A DNA stretch of 64,000 nt, from the NCBI GenBank assembly GCA_014084085.1, contig NPFB01000074.1, positions 154,085-218,084 of the forward strand, read 5' to 3'. The notes below the pieces were generated by a model. That model had not been told where the DNA came from. It made no database searches and was given only the letters and a program-made list of their open reading frames with translations. The position numbers were made by a program, and so were the translations under genes. Below, one piece after another: positions 36,443 to 46,335 of this stretch (position 1 is its first letter; each line of letters begins with the position of its first letter). The DNA is from Hondaea fermentalgiana (taxonomy: Eukaryota > Sar > Bigyra > Thraustochytrida > Thraustochytriidae).

Positions 36443-39400
36443 GTGCACAGGCCAACAAAATCAATCGCGAGTCAACACATGATCGTACAACGCAGCAAGC
36501 ATGGACCGTCACGGTCGGGTGCGCCGACGACGGAGTATGGGGACGAGCAACAACACGATGAAGCTGACAACGAAGATGAGTGGGAGCAATATGGAGAGGA
36601 GATGGTGCACTTTTTCGAAGCCGAAAAATACCAAAGAGTTGCCGAAGAGGCGGTCGCCTGGGTCAGGGATAAGCGACGGCTTCAATTCGACCTGCCAAGT
36701 AAGCACTCGCGCAAGAGCCATCGCAATGGAAACCTCTTTGCAAAGTTGCGCATGTCGCTCCGCGTAGCAGACGCACTGCAAAAAATTAATCCAGACGCCC
36801 CCCCACCGGAAAAGCTTGGCACCGAACTTCGCGCACAACTCTCAATCAAAGAGCGCATCTCCATTCATCGAGCCAGACGCGAGAAAAGCTTAGCATGGCT
36901 TGAGCGCCAGCACGCCAAAGCTGCTGATGAAGACATCAAGCGTAAACTTTTGGAGACGCCTTTCGAAGCGGAAGCAGAAGCAGAAGCAGAAGTGAACGCT
37001 TCCATGGGTTTAACTATCAGGGAATCAATCTCATCTGCTTGTGAGTCGACCCGTAAATCCGCCGTGAATGCTGGCTTGGACGAGCACGAGAACACAAGTA
37101 TCTTAAATTTATTCTCCGATGAGCGAGACTACCAACATCCTCACGAGCACGTCCTTGACGAGTTCTTTGAAGCCGTCCTGCCTGACTCGCGTGCGGTGCA
37201 CAACTTTGATAGCGATGCAAGTAAGCCCTTTCGTCTAGGTACTTGGCTTGCACAAAGATGCCTCCAGACGGGAGCAGCCACAGTGCCTCCTTTTCGTGCC
37301 GCGTACCTCGAAGGTCTTGACGACATATCGGAGCTCAAGGCAATTTTAAACACTCTGGATGCATCGGTGGGACGTGTAAGCCTTCGAGGCTCACGTGTCG
37401 ACGTCGACGTGCTGGACATGCTCTCTCGAGTCACGCGCATGAATGCCTTAGACCTCTCCGGCTGTGGCTTACGGCGCCCCGCGACGCTACTCCTTCAGCC
37501 TTGGCTGCTTTCACTCAGACGTCTTGATCTCTCATGCAATGATCTCGCCTTTTCGGAGGCCCAATGCCTTGCAGAGTATATTCGTTCCTCGAAGTATGCC
37601 ATAACGCTTCAAGAGCTTGAATTAGCTGGAAATCACCTTGCGCGCGAGGGAGCCGTTCTTCTCCTTGAGGCGATCGCTAGTTGGCAAGAGCATAGTTCCA
37701 TGGTTGAGCTGGGGCTAAGCGCGAACAAGATTGCATCTCCCGCGGACTGCGACATTGATGAAGAATTGGTGGACCTCTGCACTCGGCAGTGTCCTTCGCT
37801 GCGTCACCTCGACCTCTCAAGGAATAAGTTAACGATTGGGACAGTCCGCCATCTCGCATGTGCCCTTCACCCTTCAGGCCAGCTTTTTGGTCTTCATGTA
37901 GACGGGAATGTCAATCTCGAAATTGTTTCCAAGTCTTCGCAGGGCACGCTTCAGGTTGAAGCCCTTTCGACATCGAGCAACAACCCCGCTTGCGATCTGC
38001 AAAGAGCACCTCCAATCCCACTGCTCGACCGTTCTTTGGCCCTGTGGCCTCGTCTAGGCCAAACGAGCATTCATGATGAAACGTGCAGAGTCTGTGCAGG
38101 GTGGCAAATTTGCCGCTTTCGCTTCTGGACGAACGAAGAAGGCTTTCGAACAGGCAGACGTCCTCGTTCGCCCCCCAAAGGCTCCACCATTCGACGCGTC
38201 GTGCACCTTCACGTTTCGAGCATAGAGACCCCGATCCGCATGACGCAAGTGAGCGGGGACCAAGGATGCGTGGCGAGCGTGCACCTCCGTCCAGGAACGC
38301 ATCGATTCTGGTTTTCGGCAAGCGACCAGCCTGACAAGATTCTCGTGTGCCCAGCTCTGGCAAGCCTGCGTGCACGAGACGGGACACCTTTCCATCAAAT
38401 CTCTCTGGAACCCAGAGATGGACCCTTTGACCCTAAAAAGATCTTGGAGATTTGCGAGGGCTCACCTCTGTCTCGCGCCGACAGTGTCGTTGAAGGGGGA
38501 CAAGACGCGGACTGGGACCTCTTGCGCTCTCTTGACGTTGTCCGCAGCCATTTTGCTCCAGAACTGCTCAATCCACCAGAAGAGATCAACGGTCTCGACT
38601 TGGGCCTCGAGTGGGAATTTCCGGGCAGCCGCGACACTGTTAGAACACTCGAAAAGAGCTTTCGCGATGTCCACAAAGACCTGTGCTCGATCCACACGAT
38701 TCTCAAGGCGCTTCAGGCGGAGCCCCGTTCCGGCAGCGAATTTTTGGGCCTGGTTTGCACCCGCGCTCTTGCCGTCTATAATGCTGACGTCGAAAGCTGT
38801 AGTCTTTCCGTCGAGACCAGCTTTGCAAATGCACTCAAGAAGGTTGTGCAGCATGAAGTCAAACCAGGGCTGCGATTTAAAAACGTGGATCCAGCCTCGT
38901 CTCGTCGTGAGCTCCAGCGTAGCCCCAGCATTGCGGGGCTTCTCGTGTCCCGTCAAAGCCAGCTTCGAAAGATATTTTATGCGTCATTGCCTTCGCGTCC
39001 CGGCTCGCAAACGCTGTTGCTTTCGCATTGGCTGGATGCGCTCAGAACAGGTTGCAGCGTATGCCCGCTTCTCGTCAGTCAAGAACAGGCCCAACTCATC
39101 TTCGCTCAGTCCATGGACACGGAAGCGCTTCACGTTGCACGCGGTAAAGATTGCCAGCGTGGCCTGACCTACGCGGGTTTTCTTGAAGCAATCTGCCGGC
39201 TTGCAGCGGTGGCATGCTTGCCGGGATACGCGTTACAGGCTCTCTTTGGTGTGGATCCATCACTAGAGACAAAATCTGGAATGCAAGAGACCTTGCGGCG
39301 CGCAGCGGGGGCTCAATGCTGCGTCGGTAGCGAATTTGCAAGATTCGACCTGCTATTCCGGGCAGACGCAAACCCGTTTGCCACGCCCCTGCAGCGTCTC

Positions 39401-39601
39401 GAGCTCATTATTGATGCCCTGCTTGGAGCAAGCGACTCAGATACATCCGTGCATGAGCAGCAGGCCGAGACGCCACCGCATGGCAGGTCAAAACCTGGTC
39501 TCATCAAACTTGACGCCAAGATGAAAAAACACATCGCTTCATTGGTGCCAATCGAGGCAGCCGCGCAAGCTGCATGGTACATATATAATCACTCTAGCTA
39601 G
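36443..39601 (+). CDS. Large leucine-rich-repeat protein, unknown function
   Basis: The protein is 1052 residues. The first 250 residues are charged and acidic, with a basic region around KHSRKSHRNG and EAEAEAEAEV at about 173-182. Leucine-rich repeats occupy about 300-510: MNALDLSGCGLRRPATLLLQ, LRRLDLSCNDLAFSEAQCL, LQELELAGNHLAREGAVLLL, MVELGLSANKI and LRHLDLSRNKLTIGTVRHLA. A Cys/Trp-rich segment follows (CRVCAGWQICRFRFW). A beta-rich part with LRPGTHRFWFSASD (about 615-630) resembles a carbohydrate-binding or immunoglobulin-like strand pair. The C-terminal 350 residues are helical with no family I can name (for example LLLSHWLDALRTGCSVCPLL). No catalytic, signal or membrane motif is seen. 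LRR-plus-helical proteins of this size are common in flagellar and cytoskeletal scaffolds, but that is speculation. It converges on APH-1, 73 bp apart. Confidence 0.82.
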   Translation: MHRPTKSIASQHMIVQRSKHGPSRSGAPTTEYGDEQQHDEADNEDEWEQYGEEMVHFFEAEKYQRVAEEAVAWVRDKRRLQFDLPSKHSRKSHRNGNLFAKLRMSLRVADALQKINPDAPPPEKLGTELRAQLSIKERISIHRARREKSLAWLERQHAKAADEDIKRKLLETPFEAEAEAEAEVNASMGLTIRESISSACESTRKSAVNAGLDEHENTSILNLFSDERDYQHPHEHVLDEFFEAVLPDSRAVHNFDSDASKPFRLGTWLAQRCLQTGAATVPPFRAAYLEGLDDISELKAILNTLDASVGRVSLRGSRVDVDVLDMLSRVTRMNALDLSGCGLRRPATLLLQPWLLSLRRLDLSCNDLAFSEAQCLAEYIRSSKYAITLQELELAGNHLAREGAVLLLEAIASWQEHSSMVELGLSANKIASPADCDIDEELVDLCTRQCPSLRHLDLSRNKLTIGTVRHLACALHPSGQLFGLHVDGNVNLEIVSKSSQGTLQVEALSTSSNNPACDLQRAPPIPLLDRSLALWPRLGQTSIHDETCRVCAGWQICRFRFWTNEEGFRTGRRPRSPPKGSTIRRVVHLHVSSIETPIRMTQVSGDQGCVASVHLRPGTHRFWFSASDQPDKILVCPALASLRARDGTPFHQISLEPRDGPFDPKKILEICEGSPLSRADSVVEGGQDADWDLLRSLDVVRSHFAPELLNPPEEINGLDLGLEWEFPGSRDTVRTLEKSFRDVHKDLCSIHTILKALQAEPRSGSEFLGLVCTRALAVYNADVESCSLSVETSFANALKKVVQHEVKPGLRFKNVDPASSRRELQRSPSIAGLLVSRQSQLRKIFYASLPSRPGSQTLLLSHWLDALRTGCSVCPLLVSQEQAQLIFAQSMDTEALHVARGKDCQRGLTYAGFLEAICRLAAVACLPGYALQALFGVDPSLETKSGMQETLRRAAGAQCCVGSEFARFDLLFRADANPFATPLQRLELIIDALLGASDSDTSVHEQQAETPPHGRSKPGLIKLDAKMKKHIASLVPIEAAAQAAWYIYNHSS

Positions 39602-39674
39602 AAAATTCGTACAAAAACATATTGGAAAAACGATGGAAAGGAAATAGATGGGAACAAGGTAAACCGTTCCCGAA

Positions 39675-40442
39675 TCATGGCGCGCTGGAAGGATGGCATT
39701 CTCCGTACGAGGGTGCCCTTGCGGTTTTCACCGCCACTGCGACAGTCAAAAGCACTGAGAAACTCTGCAATGACATTCCCGCCTTGCACCCGAGATCCAT
39801 GTCGCCATTCATGACGCTCAATAGCGAGACCAGGAGATGCAGAACGAGAACAAGGAGCATACGCACCGTGAGAATAGCCGTGGGATGCGAGGTCTCACGT
39901 TGACTCCTCCGCAACGCATCAAGCGTCACAATAGTCAGGGCAATGTGCATGACCTGGTACAACAAACAAAGCAAGGAGGAAACCACAAAGCCGCTGATGT
40001 TGGGGCAGGCTGCCGTGAAATAGTCACCGTCCACGAGACTTGCCTCAAGCACGCCGCCATAAAGGAGAACTGTGCTCATGATGCCAAAGCCAGAACCCAT
40101 GGCCACAGACGAGGAAAAGTCGTTGAGAAGCTTTTTGTGGTCCTTTTTGTGCTCAATGAGCTCAAAAATGTGCTTGTCTGCGCGCAAGTACAAAGCCAAA
40201 AGTGCCCAGCGAAAGAGTTCTTGAAAGATGACGCCAATCACAATAATTCCGCTCGCCTCCTCTTGAAGGGGCTTGATGACATACCATAGCACACCCGAGG
40301 CGACCATGGACATGACGCACATGAACGCAGCGGAGACAGCTAAGAGGACGAGCTGCGCTCTTCGGGCAAGCACGCCAAAGAACAATGCCGCCGCCGGTCC
40401 AAACGAGAAGATGACCACGCCAAGGAACTGTGCGAACCCCAT
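39675..40442 (-). CDS. APH1: Gamma-secretase subunit APH-1
   Basis: The protein is 255 residues with about seven hydrophobic helices. APH-1 scaffolds the gamma-secretase complex (presenilin, nicastrin, PEN-2), which cleaves membrane proteins within the bilayer. Family features are visible: MGFAQFLGVVIFSFGPAAAL at the start (family: F-x-x-x-GPA), a helix with a Gly motif SSVAMGSGFGIMSTV, which corresponds to the GxxxG packing region, and two conserved His in membrane helices, VMHIALTIVTLDALRR and LLLVLVLHLLVSLL. The length is close to animal and plant APH-1 (about 250-265). The Met at 40442 precedes the first helix directly. It is divergent from the coiled-coil gene. Confidence 0.9.
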   Translation of the reverse strand: MGFAQFLGVVIFSFGPAAALFFGVLARRAQLVLLAVSAAFMCVMSMVASGVLWYVIKPLQEEASGIIVIGVIFQELFRWALLALYLRADKHIFELIEHKKDHKKLLNDFSSSVAMGSGFGIMSTVLLYGGVLEASLVDGDYFTAACPNISGFVVSSLLCLLYQVMHIALTIVTLDALRRSQRETSHPTAILTVRMLLVLVLHLLVSLLSVMNGDMDLGCKAGMSLQSFSVLLTVAVAVKTARAPSYGECHPSSAP

Positions 40443-41326
40443 TGTGATCCTCTCCGGGCTGATCGCTGGCTTCGATTGATCTGCCAGGATGAAGTGCTCT
40501 TCTCCCCCTTACGCCGCCGACGCCGCCGTCGCCGCCGCTGCCTCGTACGCCAGCCCCGTCGGCTCAGTCCTTTGTGCGTACGTATCGCGCGTGCTCGTCC
40601 GCCTCGCGGCGCGCTTGTCCAATTTGGTTCACCGCAGCGAAGAGCAAGCCAAGGGAGCGCAAACGCTGCGCACGGAGTCGCGGCTGAAGCGCGTGTCCTC
40701 GTCTGCTCGCGCTCGCTTGATCGCTCGCCCGCTCGCCCGACGGCGGCCGCCTCCGACACGTAGCACGATACTATTTATGCTCGCTCGCTCGCTCTCTCGC
40801 GCACTGCCAGCTCCATCGTTCCTTTGTAGGGAGGGGCCAAGTATAGGAATCGCGCAGGCAGAAGGTTTTGCCTCGCGATGACCTTTTCTGAAGAAACGCT
40901 ATCGCGCAGAGAGAAGGACGTCGAAGAGGTCGCAGTCGATGGCAGCGCGACTCTTGGCGGATTTCCCGAGCTTGCTTGTGTGGAACACGCGCTTCAAGAA
41001 ACCTCGTCGTCAACGATTGCCAGAGTACACCCCATTGTAACGTGCCACAAGGGGGTATAAAAGAACTTAGGATAAGCTGAACGGAAACATGAAATGCTGT
41101 ATAGCACAATCTCCACGCAAGAAGAAGAAGAGCAGTGCCCGCCTCGTCAAGAGGCGGGCTCGGACGCGCGCGGCCTCACGGTTGATGATATCGCGAGGGC
41201 GACCACACATTGCAAACAACTGGATGAACTCTCTGTCCCTCCGATTCTCCCCCCTCCCAGAGGCCTTTTTCCAACGTTGAAGAAAAGTAAAGGGACCTGG
41301 ACAATCCGAACAACAGTGACGTACGT
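40443..41326. promoter_or_regulatory. Divergent intergenic region, APH-1 / coiled-coil gene
   Basis: These 884 bases lie between two divergent starts. Two short plus-strand frames, 40878-41060 and 41094-41411, look mildly protein-like (for example MTFSEETLSRREKDVEEVAV and LTVDDIARATTHCKQLDEL). They might be upstream ORFs or unplaced 5' exons of the coiled-coil gene, but no splice model joins them. Confidence 0.4.
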
Positions 41327-44300
41327 ATGGACCGCGCCGAGGAGGAAATGCCGCGTCACATGGACCAACATGCAAAAAGGGAAAGTAAAGATGCACATGA
41401 CGTGTACCTAGACCTCATTCGCGGGGCCACAGGCCTCTCGTCCGAGCGATACGGCATCGAACGCGAAGAGGACACCCGAGCAGCACTCAAGGAAAGGGAC
41501 AAGAAACTTGTTGACAAGATGACTGTTTTCTTTCGAGAAGAGCTTCGACATCAAGTTCGTGTCCTTGAGCGACACGCCAAAGTCTCAAAAGATCGCATGG
41601 ACCAGCTTGCATCCCGAAATGAGACCCTCGAGGCCAAGCTGAAAAGACGCGAAGACGCTCTCGATGAAGAACGCCGCAGACACTTGCAGCAGCTTCTCCT
41701 TGTCAAGGAGCTTCACTTTGGCACCCTTGCCTCTGCGCGAGAGGTCATCGACTTGAATCAAATTCGACAAAAGGCCTCGCAGCAAATGAATGCCTCCATT
41801 GTCGAGGCGGCCCGGAGCGTGTTGGCGAGAAACGGTATTCATGTTGAGGGCACTGGTCAAAGTGGGGAACCTCAGACAGATCCTGAAGATGGCGAAATGC
41901 ACGCAACGGCAGCAGACAAGGCAAATTCGCGGTCGAGCATGGACCCCGCTGCGGCGTTGCTGGAGGAGGATTACACGCGTCAAAAATTACAGCAAGCCTT
42001 GGAGAAGAATGAGCGCCTCTCAGCAGAGCTCCAGACGCGAAAGGAATTTGTGCGTAACCTCCAGCAGGACCGAGACAAACTTAAACAGCAACACGACGCT
42101 ACAGTGTCCAGGCTCCAGAACGAGCTCAGTAAACTTCGTGGAGAGATTGAAGTTGCGCAGAAAAAGGAGGAGCAAGCGGCGAAGCTTGCGGAGGCACTGG
42201 CGGAAGCGCAAAACCACATTCTCGCGCAAAACGAGCAAGTCGCCAAATATCAAGACGACTTGCGCGGAGCGCAGCGTTCAAATGCTAAGCTGGAAAAGGA
42301 CCTTGCTGGCGCAAAGGAACTGAACGAAAAGCTCAATCAGCAACTCATTGAAGCGATGCAGCAAGCGCGCTCCAACATGGAGGCGGTCGAACGTCAAAAG
42401 CTAGACTTCGAGGCGCGAGAGCAGGAATGGATGGCAAAGGTGATTCGAGGCAAGGAGGAGGAGGAGAAAAATCGCCATCATGGCGGCGATCATGCTGCAG
42501 ACTTTTCAAGAGATATCACAGAACACATGCAGGAAATGCGCGAACGCAAGGGAGCATCGCCTAGCGATGAAGAACGTGTCGAGATGTCTATGCTTGCCAA
42601 GCCAGCAGAGCCGATCCTGCAAGAAGGAAATGAGGATGGCCAGGGCGAGACGAGCGCTCGTAAAGCTGCCAGACCACGCAATTCGTTGGGCCGTCGAAGG
42701 CCTCAGAGTGCAGCAAGCCGACGCAAATCAAGTGCAGGATCGCTTGATGGCAGCGAACTACGAATCAGCGATGCGAGCGGAGGTCAGACTGTGGCGCCTC
42801 CAGCTGTGACGACAGTGTCTTCGATCGAGACGAACACGGATGCAGGACATTGGATGCCTCTTGATGAATATGATTTATGGGTAGAGCATCGCTCTTCATT
42901 GGAGGCTGAGCTCGAGCGAACGTGCTCGACTGTCTGCAGACTCGAGCGAGAGCTGAGTGAGTCTAGGGATGAAAGCAGTGCGGCATGGGAGACCGCCGAG
43001 AGGATAGAAAAGGAGAAAGTTGAGCTCGTCTTGGCTCTCAAAGAACAGGAGTGCGAGCTCGAGGGGGCCAAAGCACAGGCTGCCGCATCGACGGCAGCCG
43101 TGGCAACCATCAAGAGCGGGCTTTCGCCCTCTTTGCGGCGATCTCTCAGCGCACAACGTCGTTCCCTGAGCGTGCAGCGATCGGAGGTTATGGCGATCCC
43201 GCGGCTCCGGACGGCAAAGTCCACGGCTGCGCTTTTCGCTCACTCGTCCCACAATAGCGGATCTGTGTCTGATCCGTTCGACGAAGCCTCCGACAATGAT
43301 TTCGGTCAAAGTCAGGGTCAAAGTCAGGGTCAAAGTCAGGGTCAAAGTCAGGGTCAAAGTCAGGCTCGGGGGGGGGGAGATGAAGATCAAGGTCAGGATC
43401 AATTTCTATCTGTCGAGGCGCAGAAGAGGGTCGCGGCCATCACACCTGCTCCGCCGGCTGCATCTTCTCAAAAGGAAAGTGCAGCGAGAAGACCGTCGAG
43501 TACGGCGCCCGCAAACGCAAGGAGATTGTCGCGCGTTAATTTCATGAACATGGGTTCGAGTGCAAAACGACTCGTCGCACCCTCCACGACATCGGCTGGC
43601 GAGACAGGTGGTCATGATAGTAGCACGTCATCCAAGTGGTCTGCTCTTCTTGCAAAGAGCGCCGAGTCCACAGGACTCGTGAGCCGGATTCGCGAGCTCA
43701 AACGCAGCGAGGTCGCTCGTCTTTCCGAGAAGCGGCAGACTGAGGGGGCGCGAGCAGCGATGCTTGAAGTTTCGGTCCGACGACTGCGTCATGACCTTGC
43801 CGCCTCGCGACTTGTTCTTGAAGCAATTCGCAACGAAGCGGACAACGCACAAGAAAGTTCTCCTTTATCGCATGCGAATATTGTTCGCGATCTTCTCGCT
43901 GTAGAGTACGACTTTATGAGTGCGGGCGAGGCACGTCGAGGCGCGGATGATCCTGGCGAACGTGCGCAGAATCTTCTTAGTCTAGGGCTCGATCTTTTAT
44001 CTCGTGAGTGCGCCACGGACACGGCGCTCGGCGATGTCGTCTCCGATCATGTTCGTGTTCTCATGAACACCTCGGCGTCAGGGCTGCACGCAAGTATCGC
44101 CTCGCGTTGTGAAGCTGGACATGTTGATATGGCGCCCGAGCAAGTGCAAGTCATTGCGGCGCTAAATCGGCTCGCAGTCGCTGCACAGGGATGGCGCGAG
44201 CTTCGGCGGCGCCGTGTATCGGCTCGATGGCGCCTTCTAAGCGTTTTGCTATCAAAAACACAACTCCATGCAAAACGAGAGCACCTGTTGGCCATTGCGA

Positions 44301-44611
44301 GCGCAAGGCATCCTCTCGCCAACGCCTGTCTTCATCTTGAGCAGAGCGAGACCGCTCGTGGTTCCAAGCTTGAGCAACTCCTCATGCGGTTTGCACAGCA
44401 AAAAGTCATTTTGCGCAGGGTCATGGTGCAGCTCAGCGCTCAAGTCGCGACCGATGCGGGCATGTGCAAGGTCGTTGCAGACGAGCCCCTGTTGGATGTG
44501 TTGGCGAGAAAGGCGGAACCGCCCGACGAGGTTCTCATTCGCGAAGCGCGCGAAGACATTGCTCACGCCGTGCTGAAGCGAGCAGTCAAGGAGAGAGCGC
44601 GTACATCGTAA
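41327..44611 (+). CDS. Long coiled-coil protein, unknown function
   Basis: The protein is 1094 residues. Heptad-rich coiled coil spans about 30-160 and 200-400 (for example LKERDKKLVDKMTVFFREEL, LQQDRDKLKQQHDATVSRLQ, AQKKEEQAAKLAEALAEAQ), with a further coiled coil around 515-590. A basic Ser/Arg linker lies at about 445-470. At about 660-680 there is a five-copy Gly-Gln-Ser-Gln array. The C-terminal 300 residues are helical and less charged (VRRLRHDLAASRLVLEAIRN, GWRELRRRRVSARWRLLSVL). No motor, kinase or membrane motif is present. Such proteins usually serve in cytoskeletal, centrosomal or flagellar structures. The specific role is unknown. ATG 41327 is the first Met of the open frame. Confidence 0.82.
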   Translation: MDRAEEEMPRHMDQHAKRESKDAHDVYLDLIRGATGLSSERYGIEREEDTRAALKERDKKLVDKMTVFFREELRHQVRVLERHAKVSKDRMDQLASRNETLEAKLKRREDALDEERRRHLQQLLLVKELHFGTLASAREVIDLNQIRQKASQQMNASIVEAARSVLARNGIHVEGTGQSGEPQTDPEDGEMHATAADKANSRSSMDPAAALLEEDYTRQKLQQALEKNERLSAELQTRKEFVRNLQQDRDKLKQQHDATVSRLQNELSKLRGEIEVAQKKEEQAAKLAEALAEAQNHILAQNEQVAKYQDDLRGAQRSNAKLEKDLAGAKELNEKLNQQLIEAMQQARSNMEAVERQKLDFEAREQEWMAKVIRGKEEEEKNRHHGGDHAADFSRDITEHMQEMRERKGASPSDEERVEMSMLAKPAEPILQEGNEDGQGETSARKAARPRNSLGRRRPQSAASRRKSSAGSLDGSELRISDASGGQTVAPPAVTTVSSIETNTDAGHWMPLDEYDLWVEHRSSLEAELERTCSTVCRLERELSESRDESSAAWETAERIEKEKVELVLALKEQECELEGAKAQAAASTAAVATIKSGLSPSLRRSLSAQRRSLSVQRSEVMAIPRLRTAKSTAALFAHSSHNSGSVSDPFDEASDNDFGQSQGQSQGQSQGQSQGQSQARGGGDEDQGQDQFLSVEAQKRVAAITPAPPAASSQKESAARRPSSTAPANARRLSRVNFMNMGSSAKRLVAPSTTSAGETGGHDSSTSSKWSALLAKSAESTGLVSRIRELKRSEVARLSEKRQTEGARAAMLEVSVRRLRHDLAASRLVLEAIRNEADNAQESSPLSHANIVRDLLAVEYDFMSAGEARRGADDPGERAQNLLSLGLDLLSRECATDTALGDVVSDHVRVLMNTSASGLHASIASRCEAGHVDMAPEQVQVIAALNRLAVAAQGWRELRRRRVSARWRLLSVLLSKTQLHAKREHLLAIASARHPLANACLHLEQSETARGSKLEQLLMRFAQQKVILRRVMVQLSAQVATDAGMCKVVADEPLLDVLARKAEPPDEVLIREAREDIAHAVLKRAVKERARTS
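43304..43363 (+). repeat. 12-bp coding tandem repeat, five exact copies (GQSQ)
   Basis: Five perfect copies of GGTCAAAGTCAG inside the coiled-coil gene, encoding Gly-Gln-Ser-Gln each time. Identity at the third codon positions points to recent expansion. A G-run (43368-43377) follows directly. Confidence 0.97.
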
Positions 44612-44931
44612 GTAGTACATAGTCGCGAGATGATTTGTGCTTGTTTACTTTTTGTCTTCTTCTCTTCCTAGGTGTAAAGTATAAATGCGTATACGTGCTG
44701 GCTGTGCTTTCCGGGGCCGGCCAGATGAAATCCGATGGTGCCAGCTGGGGCCAGGCGAACTGTGTGCTGTGTATACCTAATTGTTTTCTTTCGCTGATAA
44801 GGGCTGGCTGCCGGAACGTGTTGTCAACATGCCAGCACAGAAAGCCCGCTTCACGCCAGCTGCGTGCGCGGCCCGTCGGCCAATTGGTGGACTGATTGCC
44901 CAATCGCTCGCGTGATCAAGACGATCGTCAA
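44612..44931. other. Convergent 3' intergenic region
   Basis: These 320 bases lie between the stop codons of the coiled-coil gene (+) and fructose-bisphosphatase (-). No gene or recognised signal was found. Confidence 0.5.
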
Positions 44932-45903
44932 TTACTCGAGCTTGGCGAGCTCCTCCTCGACGATGGCGAGGTCGCGCTTGCCTCCGACAAAGATCGGGAC
45001 GCGCTCGTGGATCTCGGTGGGAACAATGTCGAGGATACGCTTGCCCTTGCCCGCGACAGAGACGCCGCCGGCGTTCTCGATGATGAGCGACATCGGGTTG
45101 GCCTCGTAGAGGAGACGAAGCTTTGGCTTGGGGGCCGCCGGGTACATGAAGACACCGTTGTAGAGAAGAGTGCGGTGGAGATCGGAGACCATGGAGCCGA
45201 CGTAGCGGGCCGAGTAGGACTCTTCCTTGAAGCGGGCCACGAGGGTCTTGACGGCATCGTCAAAGTTCTTGGTGTTGCCCTCGTTGCACGAGAAGATCTT
45301 CTTGCCAGGCGACGGGATCTGCATGTCGCGCGAGGTGAGGATGAACTCACCGACGGAAGGGTCGAGCGTGAAAAGGTGCACGCTGGTGCCAAAGGTGAGG
45401 ACCATCTGGGTGGAGGAGCCGTACATGCAGTACAGGGCGGCCTCGAGGTCCTTGCCGGGGCGCAGGGCGTCCTGGATGGTGGGCTCCGCGTCCGGGTTCT
45501 CGCGCTTGTAGATGGCGACGATGGATCCGGTCGACACGTTGCAGTCGATGTTGCTGGATCCGTCAAGGGGATCGAAGCAGACGCAGTACTTGCCCTTGCC
45601 GAGAATGATGGGCTCCTCGACCTCCTCGCTGACGAGGATGCCGGCCTTGGTGCAGAGGCGGAGTGCGCTCACGAAGTTGTCGTGCGCGATGATGTCGAGC
45701 TTCTTGACCTCCTCGCCCTGCACGTTCACGCTGCCCTCCATGCCGTAGAGGTTCAGGATGCCGGCCTTGCGCACGGCCGTCGACACCGCCTTACATGCCA
45801 GCCCGATGGCGTTCACCAGGATCGAGAAGTCGCCCGTCGCCTCGTCCACATTCTGCTGCAGGCTCAGGATGAACCCGGTCAGCGTCACCAGCTCGCGCTC
45901 CAT
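44932..45903 (-). CDS. FBP1: Fructose-1,6-bisphosphatase, class I
   Basis: The protein is 323 residues from the Met at 45903. It hydrolyses fructose-1,6-bisphosphate to fructose-6-phosphate, the committed step of gluconeogenesis. The metal-binding motif CFDPLDGSSNID and the active-site signature KLRLLYEANPMSLI are intact. The start MERELVTLTGFILSLQQNVD matches the usual N-terminal helix that takes part in AMP inhibition. The length is normal for the cytosolic enzyme. No redox-regulatory Cys insertion like that of the plastid form is obvious, and no targeting peptide is present. The upstream frame is open through simple repeats and an assembly gap, but that is not coding sequence. Confidence 0.96.
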   Translation of the reverse strand: MERELVTLTGFILSLQQNVDEATGDFSILVNAIGLACKAVSTAVRKAGILNLYGMEGSVNVQGEEVKKLDIIAHDNFVSALRLCTKAGILVSEEVEEPIILGKGKYCVCFDPLDGSSNIDCNVSTGSIVAIYKRENPDAEPTIQDALRPGKDLEAALYCMYGSSTQMVLTFGTSVHLFTLDPSVGEFILTSRDMQIPSPGKKIFSCNEGNTKNFDDAVKTLVARFKEESYSARYVGSMVSDLHRTLLYNGVFMYPAAPKPKLRLLYEANPMSLIIENAGGVSVAGKGKRILDIVPTEIHERVPIFVGGKRDLAIVEEELAKLE

Positions 45904-46182
45904 CTTGCTCCCTCCCTCGCTCTCGCTCTCGCGCTCGCCCCGTGTTCCTGCCGCTGCGTCTGCTGCGTCTCTGCTGCTTCGTGCGCGCCGCGTCGTATCC
46001 AGTCTGCTGCGGCTCCAGCTGTAACGCGGCGAGGCCGGGCTGAGCATCAGCAGACAGTAGGAAAAAAGGGCAAGCAGCGGCAGCAGCAGTGGCAGCACGC
46101 ACGCAAAAAAGAAACAAACAAATAGACAAACAGACAAACAAACAAATAAACAAACAAACAAACACGCAGTAGAACAAAGCGG

Positions 46183-46184
46183 GA

Positions 46185-46235
<51 letters not shown>
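46183..46235. repeat. GAAA tetranucleotide repeat adjoining the gap
   Basis: About 13 uninterrupted GAAA units run to the first N. The array probably extends into the gap and caused the assembly break. Confidence 0.95.
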
Positions 46236-46335
46236 NNNNNNNNNNNNNNNNNNNNNNNNNNNNNNNNNNNNNNNNNNNNNNNNNNNNNNNNNNNNNNNNN
46301 NNNNNNNNNNNNNNNNNNNNNNNNNNNNNNNNNNN
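46236..46335. other. Assembly gap of exactly 100 N
   Basis: One hundred unknown bases. The round number suggests a placeholder of unknown true length. It begins directly after a GAAA array. Confidence 0.99.

Noticed and set aside
40878..41411. Two short plus-strand ORFs before the coiled-coil gene
   Set aside because: Mildly protein-like, but the only introns that would link them to the gene at 41327 are implausibly short.
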